Positions 35,944 through 45,170 of a stretch of 64,000 bases of DNA are shown here, piece after piece (the stretch's first letter is position 1; every line of letters starts with the position of its first letter). The notes under the pieces are model-generated. The model was given only the letters and a program-made list of their open reading frames with translations. It did no database searches and was not told the origin of the DNA. The position numbers were made by a program, and so were the translations under genes. Origin of the DNA: Akkermansiaceae bacterium (lineage in GTDB: Bacteria > Verrucomicrobiota > Verrucomicrobiia > Verrucomicrobiales > Akkermansiaceae); NCBI GenBank assembly GCA_024233135.1, contig JACKPZ010000010.1:1-64000 (forward strand), in the 5' to 3' direction.

Positions 35944-36342
35944 TCATGTACCGAGGGCGCGGAGGATCGCGCGGATGAGCACGCTGAGCACGAGACCGCC
36001 GTAGAGGACGATGATCGAGATCCCGCCCCAGCGGTCGCGGCCGGAGGATGCGATCTGCGAGTAGATGGCGAACACGTGGGTCAGCGCGAGCAGCCCGATC
36101 CCGGGCCAAAGACCGCCATCGGGAGCGATCCAGACGAGCGCGAGCAGGACCAGCGCGCAGGCGATCGCGAGCCGGCCGAAGAGCCAGGCATGGCGCTCGA
36201 AGCGGTTCGGCTTCGGCTGATAGGCGGAAGGCTTCAGCGAAAACTCCGGGTCCTTCGGGATGTCGAGCGACTTGGTGCCGGGCAAGGGTTTGTCGCGCGG
36301 CTCCGCCGGCCGGTGACGCGGCACCTTGGGCAGTCCGCTCAT
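35944..36342 (-). CDS. small membrane protein of unknown function
   Basis: A 132-residue protein with a basic, Pro/Lys-rich cytoplasmic N-terminus (LPKVPRHRPAEPRDKPLPG) and three hydrophobic segments: LAIACALVLLALVWIAP, GIGLLALTHVFAIYS and GISIIVLYGGLVLSVLIRAI. No domain was recognised. The start at 36342 is the first Met close to the coding bias; an upstream Met at 36429 would add an Arg/Cys-rich stretch without support. It lies downstream of the alpha-2-macroglobulin gene on the same strand with a 102-base gap. Confidence 0.6.
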   Translation of the reverse strand: MSGLPKVPRHRPAEPRDKPLPGTKSLDIPKDPEFSLKPSAYQPKPNRFERHAWLFGRLAIACALVLLALVWIAPDGGLWPGIGLLALTHVFAIYSQIASSGRDRWGGISIIVLYGGLVLSVLIRAILRALGT

Positions 36343-36444
36343 GTCACCCGGGCTCGGAAACCGGCGGCATGGAGTCAGGTGTTTCACGCCAACAGGAAAC
36401 ACCCGGCGCACGCGGCACCGCCATTCCAATCGGCCGCGTGGATT

Positions 36445-39400
36445 TCACCGGGCATGGAAGTTTCGCGACGCGGACAACGCGAAGGTTTCGGGGTCATACA
36501 TCAGCTCGACTTTGGCGGGTGGCGCAATCGCCTCCCCCGCCAGCGTGCAGCGCGCGAGATAGGTCACCTCGTAGGTGCCGCGTTTCCAGACATGATCGAG
36601 GAAAAACACGGCGCGGTCCTTGCGCAGTTCCGAGTGGCTCACTTTCCAGTCGTTCTCGCTGGTGCGGATGGCCAGCGCGGACTGTTGCGATGAAAACGCG
36701 TTGTTCACCGTCTCGAACACGGACGGAAGCGGATCCTCGATGACGAGGTAGCGGCTGTCGTCCTCCGGAAGAGTGACGCGGAGCGTGACGCGCACGAGGT
36801 CTCCAGATTGCGGCTCGGTGAGCGGCTCGGTCATGCCGTCGGGTTTCACGCGTTCGTAGATGCGGTCGACGGACATGCCGTTGGTGGCGACCGGCTGGAT
36901 CGGCGCGATCGCGGGTTTCGATGCCACCCGGAGACGGATGAACGCGGGGCCGTCGCTGCTCGCGGCGAGTTTCAGGTTCGGTCCGAGCTGCACGCCGCGC
37001 ACGGCGGTGGGGCTGTCGGGCGAGAGATGGACGACCTGTTTGCCGTCGTTGGTTTCCAACTCGATGGCCACCGAGTCACCGGCTTGCTGGCTTTCGGCGA
37101 TCATGCCCATGGCGACGAGCGCCCAGCCGTTGCACCAGGTGGTGCGCCAGTGGCCGTAGGGATTGCGGTCGTTGAGAAGCCGGTCGAGCGCGAGGCTGGA
37201 TTCCGGACCATTCGGGTCGATGGACGCCCAGGCGATCAGTTCGAGCGCGCGGTCCGGGCGCCACGGCATCCAGTAGCGTTCCTCCTTCGGACGGGAAACC
37301 TTCGTCGTGAGGATCTCGCGGGCGGTGTCGAAACGCCGGGCGTCGTCCGTGTTTCCGCGGGCCACGGCGGCGGCGAGCATGCTGCGTCCGGCGGAGTCGA
37401 GCTGCGGCAGCTTGTCGATCATCACGTTCTGATAGGAAACCTGCGGCTTGCCGGTGAGGGCGAGCACGAGCAGTGCGCGGGCGTCGGTTTCGAGTTCATA
37501 CGGCGTCTCGCGTTTCTCCAATCCCCGCAGGCCGGCGATGAGCGCCTGCTGCAGCGAATCGATCGCGGAGTCCGGCACTTCGGCACCGGCGCGGGCGGCC
37601 ATGACGAGGCCGAGCCCGGCGTAGGGCGTGGCCCAATCGACCTTTTCCGTATCACCGGGCCAGTAGGTGAACGATCCATCGGCAAGCTGCATCGAGAGCA
37701 GGCGGTCGGCTCCGGCCTGCAGGGCGGAGGCGACGCGCTCCGGCGAATAGCTGCCGAAGGCCGGAATGAAGGCCCGGAGTTTCTCCACCGAGCACCACGG
37801 GATGAGCGATGACGTGGTCTGCTCGACGCAGCCATACGGGTAGTGCAGCAGGTAGTCCACCGAGCCGCCGGCTTCGGAAAGCTGCGAGCGGGAGAACTCG
37901 AGATCGAGTGTGCCGGTGCCGTCGAGCAGCTTGCGGTCGAGCCGGTCCGTTAGATCGAGCGCGCCGGCTCCGTCCATTTTCACGAACTCCACCTGGCGGA
38001 GCAGCGGCATCGGATACTCCACATGGAAGCGGTGTTCCAGCGAGTCGGAAAGTCGCCGGCGCAGAGCAGGAGTGAGCTCCGTGTCGCGCAGCGAAACCGG
38101 CACCGCCTGCCACTGGACGATCGCCTCGCCGGTGGTCTCCGCCACGAGGGGAAACGCGATGCTCGCGGAGCCGTTCGGCTCGAGGTCGATCGTTTCCGCC
38201 ACACCGGCGGCGGCGCGGCAGACCGGCGTGCCGCCCGCGGCGTGAGCCACGAAACGAACTTCCCACGTGCCGGCGAACTCGGACGAGTTCTGCACCAGCA
38301 CGCGCGTGTCCACGGTGTCCGTCTGATGTGCGAATCGCGGCGACTTCGCCTCGATCATGATGTCCTTCTTCGCGACCAGCGACGACTCGGCATGTCCGAA
38401 GCGGGCGCCGCCGTCATGCGCGACCGCGATGAGGCGGTAGCGGGTGAGCGTGTCGGGCAGCGTGAAGGTGTGGGAGAAATGGCCGTCCGCCCCGGTCTTG
38501 AGCGCGGGCGCCCATGCGGCGCAGGGGTCGAAGTTCTTGCGCAGTTGGTCCGCGAGTTTCGACAAGTCCCCTCCCCCGCCGACGAAGAGGCCCTTCAGAT
38601 TGAAGGTCTGGTTTTCGGGGTTCTCGGCGACGAACGAATCGAACGAAACGCCGGCATTGAGATCGAGATCGCGGGGGCGATAGAAATAGTCCATCGGATC
38701 CGGCGTTTCGTATCCCATCACGGCGAGCGTTCCTTCGTCCTCGGCGTAGAAGGTCACCTCGCATCCGGCGGCGGGTTTTCCGTCCGCCAGCGTGACGCGG
38801 CCGCTCACCGTGACTTCGTCGCCCGGGCGGTACGATTCCGAACCGGGATCCAGCGAGACGTCGAGGCGGTCGCGATGGTTTTCCACGGTGATTTCGCAAT
38901 ATCCGAGGCGGAGCTGCGGCGCCTTGAACTCGCGGGCGGAATCCCGCGCCCCCTTCACGACGAGCACGGAGACGAACGCGTTGGGCGCGTCGTCATCCGA
39001 AAGCGGGATCTCGACCACCGGGTTGTCCGCCTTGAGTTCGGAGCGGAACGAACGCAGCACCTTCTCGCGCTCGACGGTGACGATGGCGGTGCCCTCGATG
39101 GGCGTGAGCACCAGCACCCGCGCGGTTTCCCCGGGCTGATAGATCTTCTTTTCTGAGACGAGTTTTACCCGCAGGCCGTCTTCGTAGGCCCACGGATACT
39201 CATTCGTGCCATAGACATGAAAACGCGTCACCGTCTCGAACGCGCGGCCCTCGGGGTCGGTGCCGCGAAGCGTGAGGAAATGCAGGCCGGTGGCGGACGG
39301 CGCGAGTTGCAACGGCGTGCCGTCCTTGGCCGAAGCCGCGGGATCGATGGACAGCGTGGTGGTGGAAACCTGTTCCTCGCGGGTGTCGTTGCGCGTGGCG

Positions 39401-42174
39401 GTGGCGCCAGACCCGGTGCGGGTCTTCACCGCCATGTTCACCTCGCGGCTGAGCGTGGCGGTGACTTCAAGTGACTGGGCGTAGGGTTTCTCCGCGGTAT
39501 CGATCGCCACCACGCGGAGGTCGAGCGATTCGCCGGCGCGGACGAGCCGGTCGATCCGCGACACGCCGATGTAGGCCGATGCCGGATGAATCACCGCGGT
39601 CGAGCGCGCGGTCAGCGTCTGCAGGTTGGCATCGGTCACCTCGGTGGAAACCGTGACCTCGCGCATCGAGGGGAAATCCGCCTTCGGGATTTCCACCGTG
39701 AGGTGGGCGGTGCCGTCGGAAGTAAGTTTGTCCTCGATGGTCGCGCGCTGGTTGCTCGAACTGCTGCCGTAGTCGTAGTCGCGATATCCGAAATAGTGAT
39801 ACCAATAGCCCCAGTCATAGCTGCGGTGATTGCCGAACTGGAAGTCGCGGAAGCGTTCCGGATAGGGATTGCGCGTGGTGACATTGCTCACGGCCATCAC
39901 CGTGCCCGCCGCCACCGGCTGGCCTTGGTAGTAGGTCGCCTTGATGTCCGCGGATATGGAAGCGGGAGCGATCACCGGCTCATGGATCGTCTGTGCGATC
40001 TCGAACGCGTTGCGGCGGAATTCCTCGACGCGCAGGGGGACGGAGAAGCGCGCCTGTTGTTCCAGCCGCTCCCGTTTCGCCCAGCCCATCTCGGAGTCGT
40101 CCCGCTCCGCCACGGCCAAATCGTCGGGAAACACAAGACGAATCTCATGCGTTCCGGTCTTCGAGGGCGCGAGCTTGTGGGTGAAATCGAACGATCCATC
40201 TTCGGAGATCTCCACCGGTTGATTGTAGATCTCCTTGTCCGCCGGATCGACGATGACGAGGCGCGCCTTCGCCGCGGCGGCCTTGCCGATGGTGTTGCCG
40301 CGCAGCATCCGGACGATGCCCTTGAGCCGGACGGTTTCGCCGGGCCGATAGACCGAGCGGTCGGTGAAGAGAAACGCCTGGCGGGTTTCGTCCAACGGTT
40401 CGCCCCACGAATAACGCACCGGGAAATGCCACATGCCGACGGTTTCCATCGAGGCGTCGAAGGCGGTGACATACGAGTCGTCCGCAAGTGTGGCGAGCAG
40501 GTGGCGCGCATCCGCGGAGCGGGGCAGGAGCGCCGTGCCGTCGGCACCGGTGGTCACGGTTTCGAGTTCCTGCGCATCCTCGCCGAACAAGCTCAGCCGG
40601 ACACCTTCGAGCGGCAGGCCGGTGTCACACGAGAATGCGTAGAGAAACGCGTCCTTCGAGGTGAGCTTCCACGCCAACCCGATGTCGGTGAGCTGGACGA
40701 TCGCTTGCGAGACGAGCACGTCGCGTCCGCCGACCTCCTTGCGTGGCTCGCCACGGGCATCGATGAAGAGCGCGCCGCGCACGAGTTCCTTCGGCAGCGC
40801 CTCGTTCCAATCGAGCGTGACGATGCGGCTGGTGTCCACGGGATTGTCGAAGGGCAGATGCAACTTGGCGACCTGCGGACCGGCGACCATCGGATACGGG
40901 ACGATCCCCCTCGGCTTCACCTCCTCGTAGTCCGGGCCGTTGCCGGTGAACTGACGGTATCCTTGGAACGCGCGGATCAGATCGGCGCCGGCGAGTTTCT
41001 TGATCCGGATGTCCGCCGAAGCGAGGTTGCGCGAGTAGACACGGTATTGTCTGCGGCCCTTGGCGAGCTGGCCGTGGTCCTCCGACGGCAGGGCGATGAC
41101 CGGGTTGATATACTCGAAGACCAGTTTCTCCGTCCGCCCGTCGACGAGCGGAAAGCCGGTGGACGAACGAAGCGCATCCTTGTCGATCGTGACTTCGTAG
41201 CGGTTCGACGCCATCAGGTCGCCGCGGAGATGGATCGCCTTGCCATCGACCTCGGCCCGCAGGTCCGCCGGCATCGGGGAAATCCGGATGCCACCACCCA
41301 GCAGATCGTCCGGCAGGGGATCCGGAAGCGGGTGGTTGAAACCGATCGTGATCCGCCGCGGTTCGTCGGTCACCGCGACGGCGGAAACATCTTGGATTTC
41401 GAAGCGCGGGATCGTGCCGATGCCGTAGGTCACCGGCTCCACCAGACGAGCTCCCGCGTCGGCGTTCGGCAGCCCCTTGCGGATCGCCAGTTTCCAATCC
41501 TCGCCCGGCGGCAGCGGCGACGCCGGCGTGGCCACCACGATGTTGGGGATGATGTCATCCTGAGCGGGTTCCGCCGGCGTTTCACCACCGCGGGCGGCCC
41601 ACGGGCGGTAGTTGCCGGCCAGATAGCCGGCCGCGGCGACGTCGCATGAAGAAACCAGTGCGTCCACTTTCTGCCCGGTCTTCGACTCGAAGGAAACGAA
41701 GGGCGCGACGGATGCCGGATCGACCGCATCGTTGAACACGACCGTCCATGGCGCGGTCGATGCGACGAACGAGGACGACCAGCGGTTGCCCGTGCGCGCC
41801 ATCAGCGGTCGGAAGGCGTCCGACGAGGCGCTTGCGAACTTCCCGGCGGCGATTTCCGAGCCGTCGAGATAAGCGCGGTCCTTCGCGACGGAAAACGTGT
41901 AGGTCGTCGCGATTTTCGGCAGCGCACCCTCGACCCACTCGGCGATTTCCGGCGTCTTCCAGCGGAGCTTGCCGTCGAGCGGCGGGGCGATGACCACCCA
42001 TGAGTTTTCCGTTGTGGTGCCGACCGCCGCCGCGGGGACGACGGGTTTTTCAAACACGAAATCGATCTTCGATTCCGGGACGAGCGAGCCGGTGGACAGG
42101 ACCACCCTCGGTGCCGCGCTCAGGAAGGTGCTGGTCGCGCAGAGCGCCAGCGTGAGAAGTGGGAAACGTTTCAT
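36445..42174 (-). CDS. bacterial alpha-2-macroglobulin family protein
   Basis: A 1909-residue exported protein, probably a periplasmic protease trap. The signal is MKRFPLLTLALCATSTFLSA. About ten MG beta-domains follow; MG-type marks include FLFTDRSVYRPGETVRLKGI and KKIYQPGETARVLVLTP. The alpha-hairpin ANG/A2M region has AWAPALKTGADGHFSHTF followed by TLPDTLTRYRLIAVAHD. The thioester motif is intact: GCVEQ with Cys1449 and Gln1452, inside an alpha/alpha toroid (YPYGCVEQTTSSLIPWC onwards). The C-terminal receptor-binding-like domain ends near SASRNF. The length exceeds the common 1500-1700. No penicillin-binding protein gene (pbpC), often paired with such genes, is adjacent. The start at 42174 opens directly on the signal peptide. 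Confidence 0.93.
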   Translation of the reverse strand: MKRFPLLTLALCATSTFLSAAPRVVLSTGSLVPESKIDFVFEKPVVPAAAVGTTTENSWVVIAPPLDGKLRWKTPEIAEWVEGALPKIATTYTFSVAKDRAYLDGSEIAAGKFASASSDAFRPLMARTGNRWSSSFVASTAPWTVVFNDAVDPASVAPFVSFESKTGQKVDALVSSCDVAAAGYLAGNYRPWAARGGETPAEPAQDDIIPNIVVATPASPLPPGEDWKLAIRKGLPNADAGARLVEPVTYGIGTIPRFEIQDVSAVAVTDEPRRITIGFNHPLPDPLPDDLLGGGIRISPMPADLRAEVDGKAIHLRGDLMASNRYEVTIDKDALRSSTGFPLVDGRTEKLVFEYINPVIALPSEDHGQLAKGRRQYRVYSRNLASADIRIKKLAGADLIRAFQGYRQFTGNGPDYEEVKPRGIVPYPMVAGPQVAKLHLPFDNPVDTSRIVTLDWNEALPKELVRGALFIDARGEPRKEVGGRDVLVSQAIVQLTDIGLAWKLTSKDAFLYAFSCDTGLPLEGVRLSLFGEDAQELETVTTGADGTALLPRSADARHLLATLADDSYVTAFDASMETVGMWHFPVRYSWGEPLDETRQAFLFTDRSVYRPGETVRLKGIVRMLRGNTIGKAAAAKARLVIVDPADKEIYNQPVEISEDGSFDFTHKLAPSKTGTHEIRLVFPDDLAVAERDDSEMGWAKRERLEQQARFSVPLRVEEFRRNAFEIAQTIHEPVIAPASISADIKATYYQGQPVAAGTVMAVSNVTTRNPYPERFRDFQFGNHRSYDWGYWYHYFGYRDYDYGSSSSNQRATIEDKLTSDGTAHLTVEIPKADFPSMREVTVSTEVTDANLQTLTARSTAVIHPASAYIGVSRIDRLVRAGESLDLRVVAIDTAEKPYAQSLEVTATLSREVNMAVKTRTGSGATATRNDTREEQVSTTTLSIDPAASAKDGTPLQLAPSATGLHFLTLRGTDPEGRAFETVTRFHVYGTNEYPWAYEDGLRVKLVSEKKIYQPGETARVLVLTPIEGTAIVTVEREKVLRSFRSELKADNPVVEIPLSDDDAPNAFVSVLVVKGARDSAREFKAPQLRLGYCEITVENHRDRLDVSLDPGSESYRPGDEVTVSGRVTLADGKPAAGCEVTFYAEDEGTLAVMGYETPDPMDYFYRPRDLDLNAGVSFDSFVAENPENQTFNLKGLFVGGGGDLSKLADQLRKNFDPCAAWAPALKTGADGHFSHTFTLPDTLTRYRLIAVAHDGGARFGHAESSLVAKKDIMIEAKSPRFAHQTDTVDTRVLVQNSSEFAGTWEVRFVAHAAGGTPVCRAAAGVAETIDLEPNGSASIAFPLVAETTGEAIVQWQAVPVSLRDTELTPALRRRLSDSLEHRFHVEYPMPLLRQVEFVKMDGAGALDLTDRLDRKLLDGTGTLDLEFSRSQLSEAGGSVDYLLHYPYGCVEQTTSSLIPWCSVEKLRAFIPAFGSYSPERVASALQAGADRLLSMQLADGSFTYWPGDTEKVDWATPYAGLGLVMAARAGAEVPDSAIDSLQQALIAGLRGLEKRETPYELETDARALLVLALTGKPQVSYQNVMIDKLPQLDSAGRSMLAAAVARGNTDDARRFDTAREILTTKVSRPKEERYWMPWRPDRALELIAWASIDPNGPESSLALDRLLNDRNPYGHWRTTWCNGWALVAMGMIAESQQAGDSVAIELETNDGKQVVHLSPDSPTAVRGVQLGPNLKLAASSDGPAFIRLRVASKPAIAPIQPVATNGMSVDRIYERVKPDGMTEPLTEPQSGDLVRVTLRVTLPEDDSRYLVIEDPLPSVFETVNNAFSSQQSALAIRTSENDWKVSHSELRKDRAVFFLDHVWKRGTYEVTYLARCTLAGEAIAPPAKVELMYDPETFALSASRNFHAR

Positions 42175-42298
42175 GACGATGCGGGGCCGATCCGTGATAT
42201 ATACGCAACGGTCCACGATGGCATTCATTTCTTTCGACAATGCAGCCCCCCCGTTCCTCGGGCATTGCGCTCCGGCGATCTTCTGCGAAACTCCGTCA

Positions 42299-43273
42299 GT
42301 GCTCCGCAGATCCTTTCTCGCCCTCGCCGCGCGCTCGGCGGCCGCCACCGGCCTGTGCCTCAGCGGCTGCGGCCCGTCGACGACACTGGTCCTCAATCCG
42401 CGGGCGGCCGGTTCAAAAGGCGAAACCTTCGGCTACCGGAAGTGGATCGCCGAGGGTGTGGACCCGGATGTGGTCCTCATCGGCATCCACGGGTTTTGCG
42501 GCGCGTCCGTCGACTACACCAATCTCGGCAAGCACCTGCTCGCGCACCAGCCGGAGACCGGCCTCTACGCCTACGAGGTGCGTGGCCAGGGGAGCGACCC
42601 GATCTACGAGCGCCGCGGCGACATCGGTGACCCGAACGATTGGTATCGCGATCTCTTCGCATTCACCCTGCTCGTCCGCGAGCGCCATCCGGACGCCAAG
42701 GTCGTGTGGTTCGGCGAGAGCATGGGCTCGCTCATCGCCGCCCATGCGTATGCCCAGGCGCCGCCGGACGATCCCCCCTGCGACGGGCTCGTCCTTTCCT
42801 CACCGATCGTCCGTTTCCGCGACGACATCCCGGCCTGGACGCCCGGGCTTGTCCAGGTCGCGGCAACCACGCTGCCCTTGGCCCGCGTTTCCTTGGAGAC
42901 CCTCGCCGGCGGCGGCGACCCGCAGATGACACAGGGATCGCACCACCTCGACCAGGCGAAAAAGAACCCCTACCACGTCGAACAGCACACGCTGCGGCTC
43001 ATCGGCGCCCTCACCCGGCTCATCGACAGCATGAACAAATGCGCGCGGACCTTCCATTGTCCGGTGCTCGTCCTCCACGGCGGAAACGATTATTTCAACA
43101 ACGACTCCGACGTCCGCGGATTCGTCGCGCGCATTCCGGAGGACGCCCCGCCGACCTACAAGAACTACGCGGACGCCTACCACCTGCTCATGTACGACGA
43201 GAAGCGGGACAAGATCTTCCGTGACGTCGAGCGCTGGGTGAACCGACTCCGCGGCCGTCCGTGGTGGCGGTGA
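42299..43273 (+). CDS. alpha/beta hydrolase lipoprotein (lysophospholipase-like)
   Basis: Serine hydrolase of the monoglyceride lipase/lysophospholipase group, 324 residues from GTG. IGIHGFCGAS holds the oxyanion strand, FGESMGS the nucleophile Ser, LHGGNDYF the acid region and YHLLMYDE the catalytic His. From the GTG the protein begins LRRSFLALAARSAAATGLCL followed by SGCG, a good lipoprotein leader. An in-frame ATG at 42218 would bury this leader and leave only 43 bases to the divergent alpha-2-macroglobulin start, so GTG is preferred. The substrate is probably a lipid ester at the envelope. Confidence 0.82.
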   Translation: MLRRSFLALAARSAAATGLCLSGCGPSTTLVLNPRAAGSKGETFGYRKWIAEGVDPDVVLIGIHGFCGASVDYTNLGKHLLAHQPETGLYAYEVRGQGSDPIYERRGDIGDPNDWYRDLFAFTLLVRERHPDAKVVWFGESMGSLIAAHAYAQAPPDDPPCDGLVLSSPIVRFRDDIPAWTPGLVQVAATTLPLARVSLETLAGGGDPQMTQGSHHLDQAKKNPYHVEQHTLRLIGALTRLIDSMNKCARTFHCPVLVLHGGNDYFNNDSDVRGFVARIPEDAPPTYKNYADAYHLLMYDEKRDKIFRDVERWVNRLRGRPWWR

Positions 43274-43324
43274 AATCCGGCGGCCGCCCGTGTGCCGGGT
43301 CGAAAAAAATGGTCAGGATTCGTC

Positions 43325-43353
43325 TTGACGGGTCGGGTTGAATGGCCATCCTT
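43325..43353 (+). promoter_or_regulatory. weak candidate promoter for rpmB
   Basis: TTGACG at 43325-43330 matches the -35 consensus at 5 of 6 positions and is followed after 16-17 bases by CATCCT/ATCCTT, a poor -10. The ATG of rpmB is 30 bases further. The fit is partial and rests mainly on the -35. Confidence 0.3.
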
Positions 43354-43382
43354 CGCGCCCCGCAACAACCAATTTTCCAGTC

Positions 43383-43646
43383 ATGGCCCGTATTTGCAGC
43401 ATCCGAGGTTCCAAAGTCCGCAGCGGCGGTCGCATCCACCGTTCCGGCTTGGCCAAGAAGAAGGGCGGCATCGGCCGTCACGTCACCAAGGTCGTGAAGC
43501 GCACCGTTTCGCCGAACCTCCACACCAAGCGCATCTGGGTGCCCGAGCTCGGCCGCTCCGTCCGCCTCAAGCTCAGCGCCAAGGCGATCAAGACGATCAA
43601 CAAGAACGGCGCTTACGCCACCCTCAAGAAAGCCGGCCTCATCTGA
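43383..43646 (+). CDS. rpmB: 50S ribosomal protein L28 (bL28)
   Basis: An 87-residue ribosomal protein of the large subunit. It begins MARICSIRGSKVRSGGRIHR, continues with KRTVSPNLHTKRIWVPELG, and ends KTINKNGAYATLKKAGLI, all typical of bL28. Very basic, normal length. The paired Cys motif of zinc-binding L28 forms is absent (only Cys5 is seen). It is encoded alone, with a strong terminator 27 bases after the stop. Confidence 0.96.
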   Translation: MARICSIRGSKVRSGGRIHRSGLAKKKGGIGRHVTKVVKRTVSPNLHTKRIWVPELGRSVRLKLSAKAIKTINKNGAYATLKKAGLI

Positions 43647-43672
43647 GGCCCCGGATTTCCTACTGATTTCCC

Positions 43673-43708
43673 AAAACGGCCCGTCGGTTCCATCCGCCGG
43701 GCCGTTTT
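43673..43708 (+). terminator. Rho-independent terminator of rpmB
   Basis: AAAACGGCCCG (43673-43683) pairs perfectly with CGGGCCGTTTT (43698-43708) around a 14-base loop. The flanking A and T runs allow function in both directions. It lies directly behind the rpmB stop. Confidence 0.9.
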
Positions 43709-43718
43709 GCGTCTCACC

Positions 43719-43828
43719 AAGGAGCGGCGGAGCATGTCCGCCGATGCGATGGATAAAGCCAATGTCGGGATCATGATCCCTGGCTTCGTCTTCTCGGCCG
43801 CCCGGGCGGACGTGCTCCGCCCCTCCTT
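43719..43828. repeat. 110-base imperfect palindrome (REP/MITE-like)
   Basis: The outer 24-base arms 43719-43742 and 43805-43828 match in 22 of 24 positions as reverse complements. The exact centre of this structure is also the centre of a perfect 14-base palindrome, GGGATCATGATCCC (43767-43780). Read in one frame on each strand, the element gives similar peptides, both containing GIMIP. It sits between the rpmB terminator and the 3' end of the next gene. This is the form of a mobile palindromic repeat, but no second copy lies in this window. Confidence 0.85.
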
Positions 43829-43838
43829 GAGAGAGAAC

Positions 43839-45119
43839 TCACTCCACCACACATGGCACCAGCACCCCGTCGCTCATGCCGTGGATCTTCTTTTTGTCCG
43901 CCGGGACGATGGTCGCCAGGCAGCCGGCGAAGCGGGTGCGGCCGCCGTCATCGGTGAAGAAATACGGGCAGAGCCGGACGCGGCCCTCCATCTCCACCAC
44001 GCTGCCATCGTTTTGGAAAACCGGGTGTTTCACCCGCCGGCCTTCGTGGAACTCCTGCATCAGCCACGGTTGCTCGGCCGATTGTTCGAGGGCGGAGGAG
44101 AGCCGCTCCTTCCACTCCGCCGCCGACAGGTCGTGGCCAATGAACACCCCGCGCGAGCCCCACGCGGTCTCATGGAAACCGGAGATCTTGAGCACGAGCT
44201 GGCGTTCCTTCTGACTGAACTCCGCCACCTCGTCCCAGCCGTGGGCGTTGAGACGCGGCAGAGCGGCATGCGGCGGCAGCGGCTCGGGATCGAGCACCCA
44301 GCCGAAGGGCACCAGCGAACGAAGACGTTTCAAGTGCGATCCTCGCAGCGTCTGCTCCCAGACTTTCTTCAGCGCCGGCGACCACAGGAGCGCCAGCCAC
44401 AGCTTGTCCTCAAGGTGCGGCTTGAACGGAGGGGTGATCGAAAGCGAGCCGTCGCAGGTCTCGTCGGCGAGTTTCCGCACCGTCGGAACCGCCTCCCAGT
44501 CGAACAACTCGAAAAACCGGTAGAGCGCGCGGCCGTCCGGCTCGTATTCCTCCGCCGACCGGACGTCCCAGACCTCTCCGAGCTGCGCTGCGAGCCATTC
44601 CATTTCCGGCCGGTAGTCGCCCGCCTCCTCGGAAACGAGCACCGATCCACCGTCCGGCATCAGCGAGCGGAAACCATCGATCATCCCGTCCGGCCCACCG
44701 AGAACGTCGTAGCCCGCCGCCGCATAGATCCTCGAAAGCCACGCCGTCACGCCGATCCCGCCCGGCACGCTGTCCAGCTCGGTGAGCGCGAATCCGTGCT
44801 CGGTCAGGATCAGATCCGGCCGGATCACCCGCGGGAGCTGCCCGGCCGTACCGGCCTCTCGCTGCAGGCGGACCATCCAGTCCGGCTTTCCTTCGTCGAG
44901 CAACTCGGCCAGCCATCCCGGAAGGCTGCCCGACGCGCTGCGCCGGTAGATCGTGTCGCAAGCCTGCTGGAACCGCGAAAGCGGATGCCCCAGCGATTGG
45001 ATTTTCCGCGCCTCGCCGGCCGTCAGCCGCAGCGGCTCCGGCGACCAGCGCCACGCCCCGCCACCGAACAACCCACCCTCCGGCAGGGAATCCTTGAGCT
45101 CGTTCAGGGTGAGTGCCAT
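43839..45119 (-). CDS. ATP-grasp-like protein of unknown function
   Basis: A 426-residue cytoplasmic protein. The N-terminal half contains RPDLILTEHGFALTELDSVP and a Gly-rich PGGIGVTAW. The C-terminal half has QLVLKISGFHETAWGSRGVF, PWLMQEFHEGRRVKHPVF and EGRVRLCPYFF. Lysine strands, a Gly loop and acidic ends in this order resemble a circularly permuted ATP-grasp fold like that of glutathionylspermidine-synthase relatives. If so it would ligate a carboxylate to an amine using ATP. The likeness is by eye and the substrate is unknown. No operon partner: the downstream 3' end faces the rpmB repeat, and the upstream neighbour is 51 bases away on the same strand. Confidence 0.5.
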   Translation of the reverse strand: MALTLNELKDSLPEGGLFGGGAWRWSPEPLRLTAGEARKIQSLGHPLSRFQQACDTIYRRSASGSLPGWLAELLDEGKPDWMVRLQREAGTAGQLPRVIRPDLILTEHGFALTELDSVPGGIGVTAWLSRIYAAAGYDVLGGPDGMIDGFRSLMPDGGSVLVSEEAGDYRPEMEWLAAQLGEVWDVRSAEEYEPDGRALYRFFELFDWEAVPTVRKLADETCDGSLSITPPFKPHLEDKLWLALLWSPALKKVWEQTLRGSHLKRLRSLVPFGWVLDPEPLPPHAALPRLNAHGWDEVAEFSQKERQLVLKISGFHETAWGSRGVFIGHDLSAAEWKERLSSALEQSAEQPWLMQEFHEGRRVKHPVFQNDGSVVEMEGRVRLCPYFFTDDGGRTRFAGCLATIVPADKKKIHGMSDGVLVPCVVE

Positions 45120-45170
45120 CGCGCGCGCCGACCTTCGGCCGCGTTTCCCCGGATGCCAAGCGGGATCTCC

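Noticed and set aside
39586..41649. 687-codon open frame on the plus strand inside the alpha-2-macroglobulin gene
   Set aside because: Antisense shadow rich in Arg/Asp/His with no domain; the minus frame is continuous for 1909 residues with a thioester motif.
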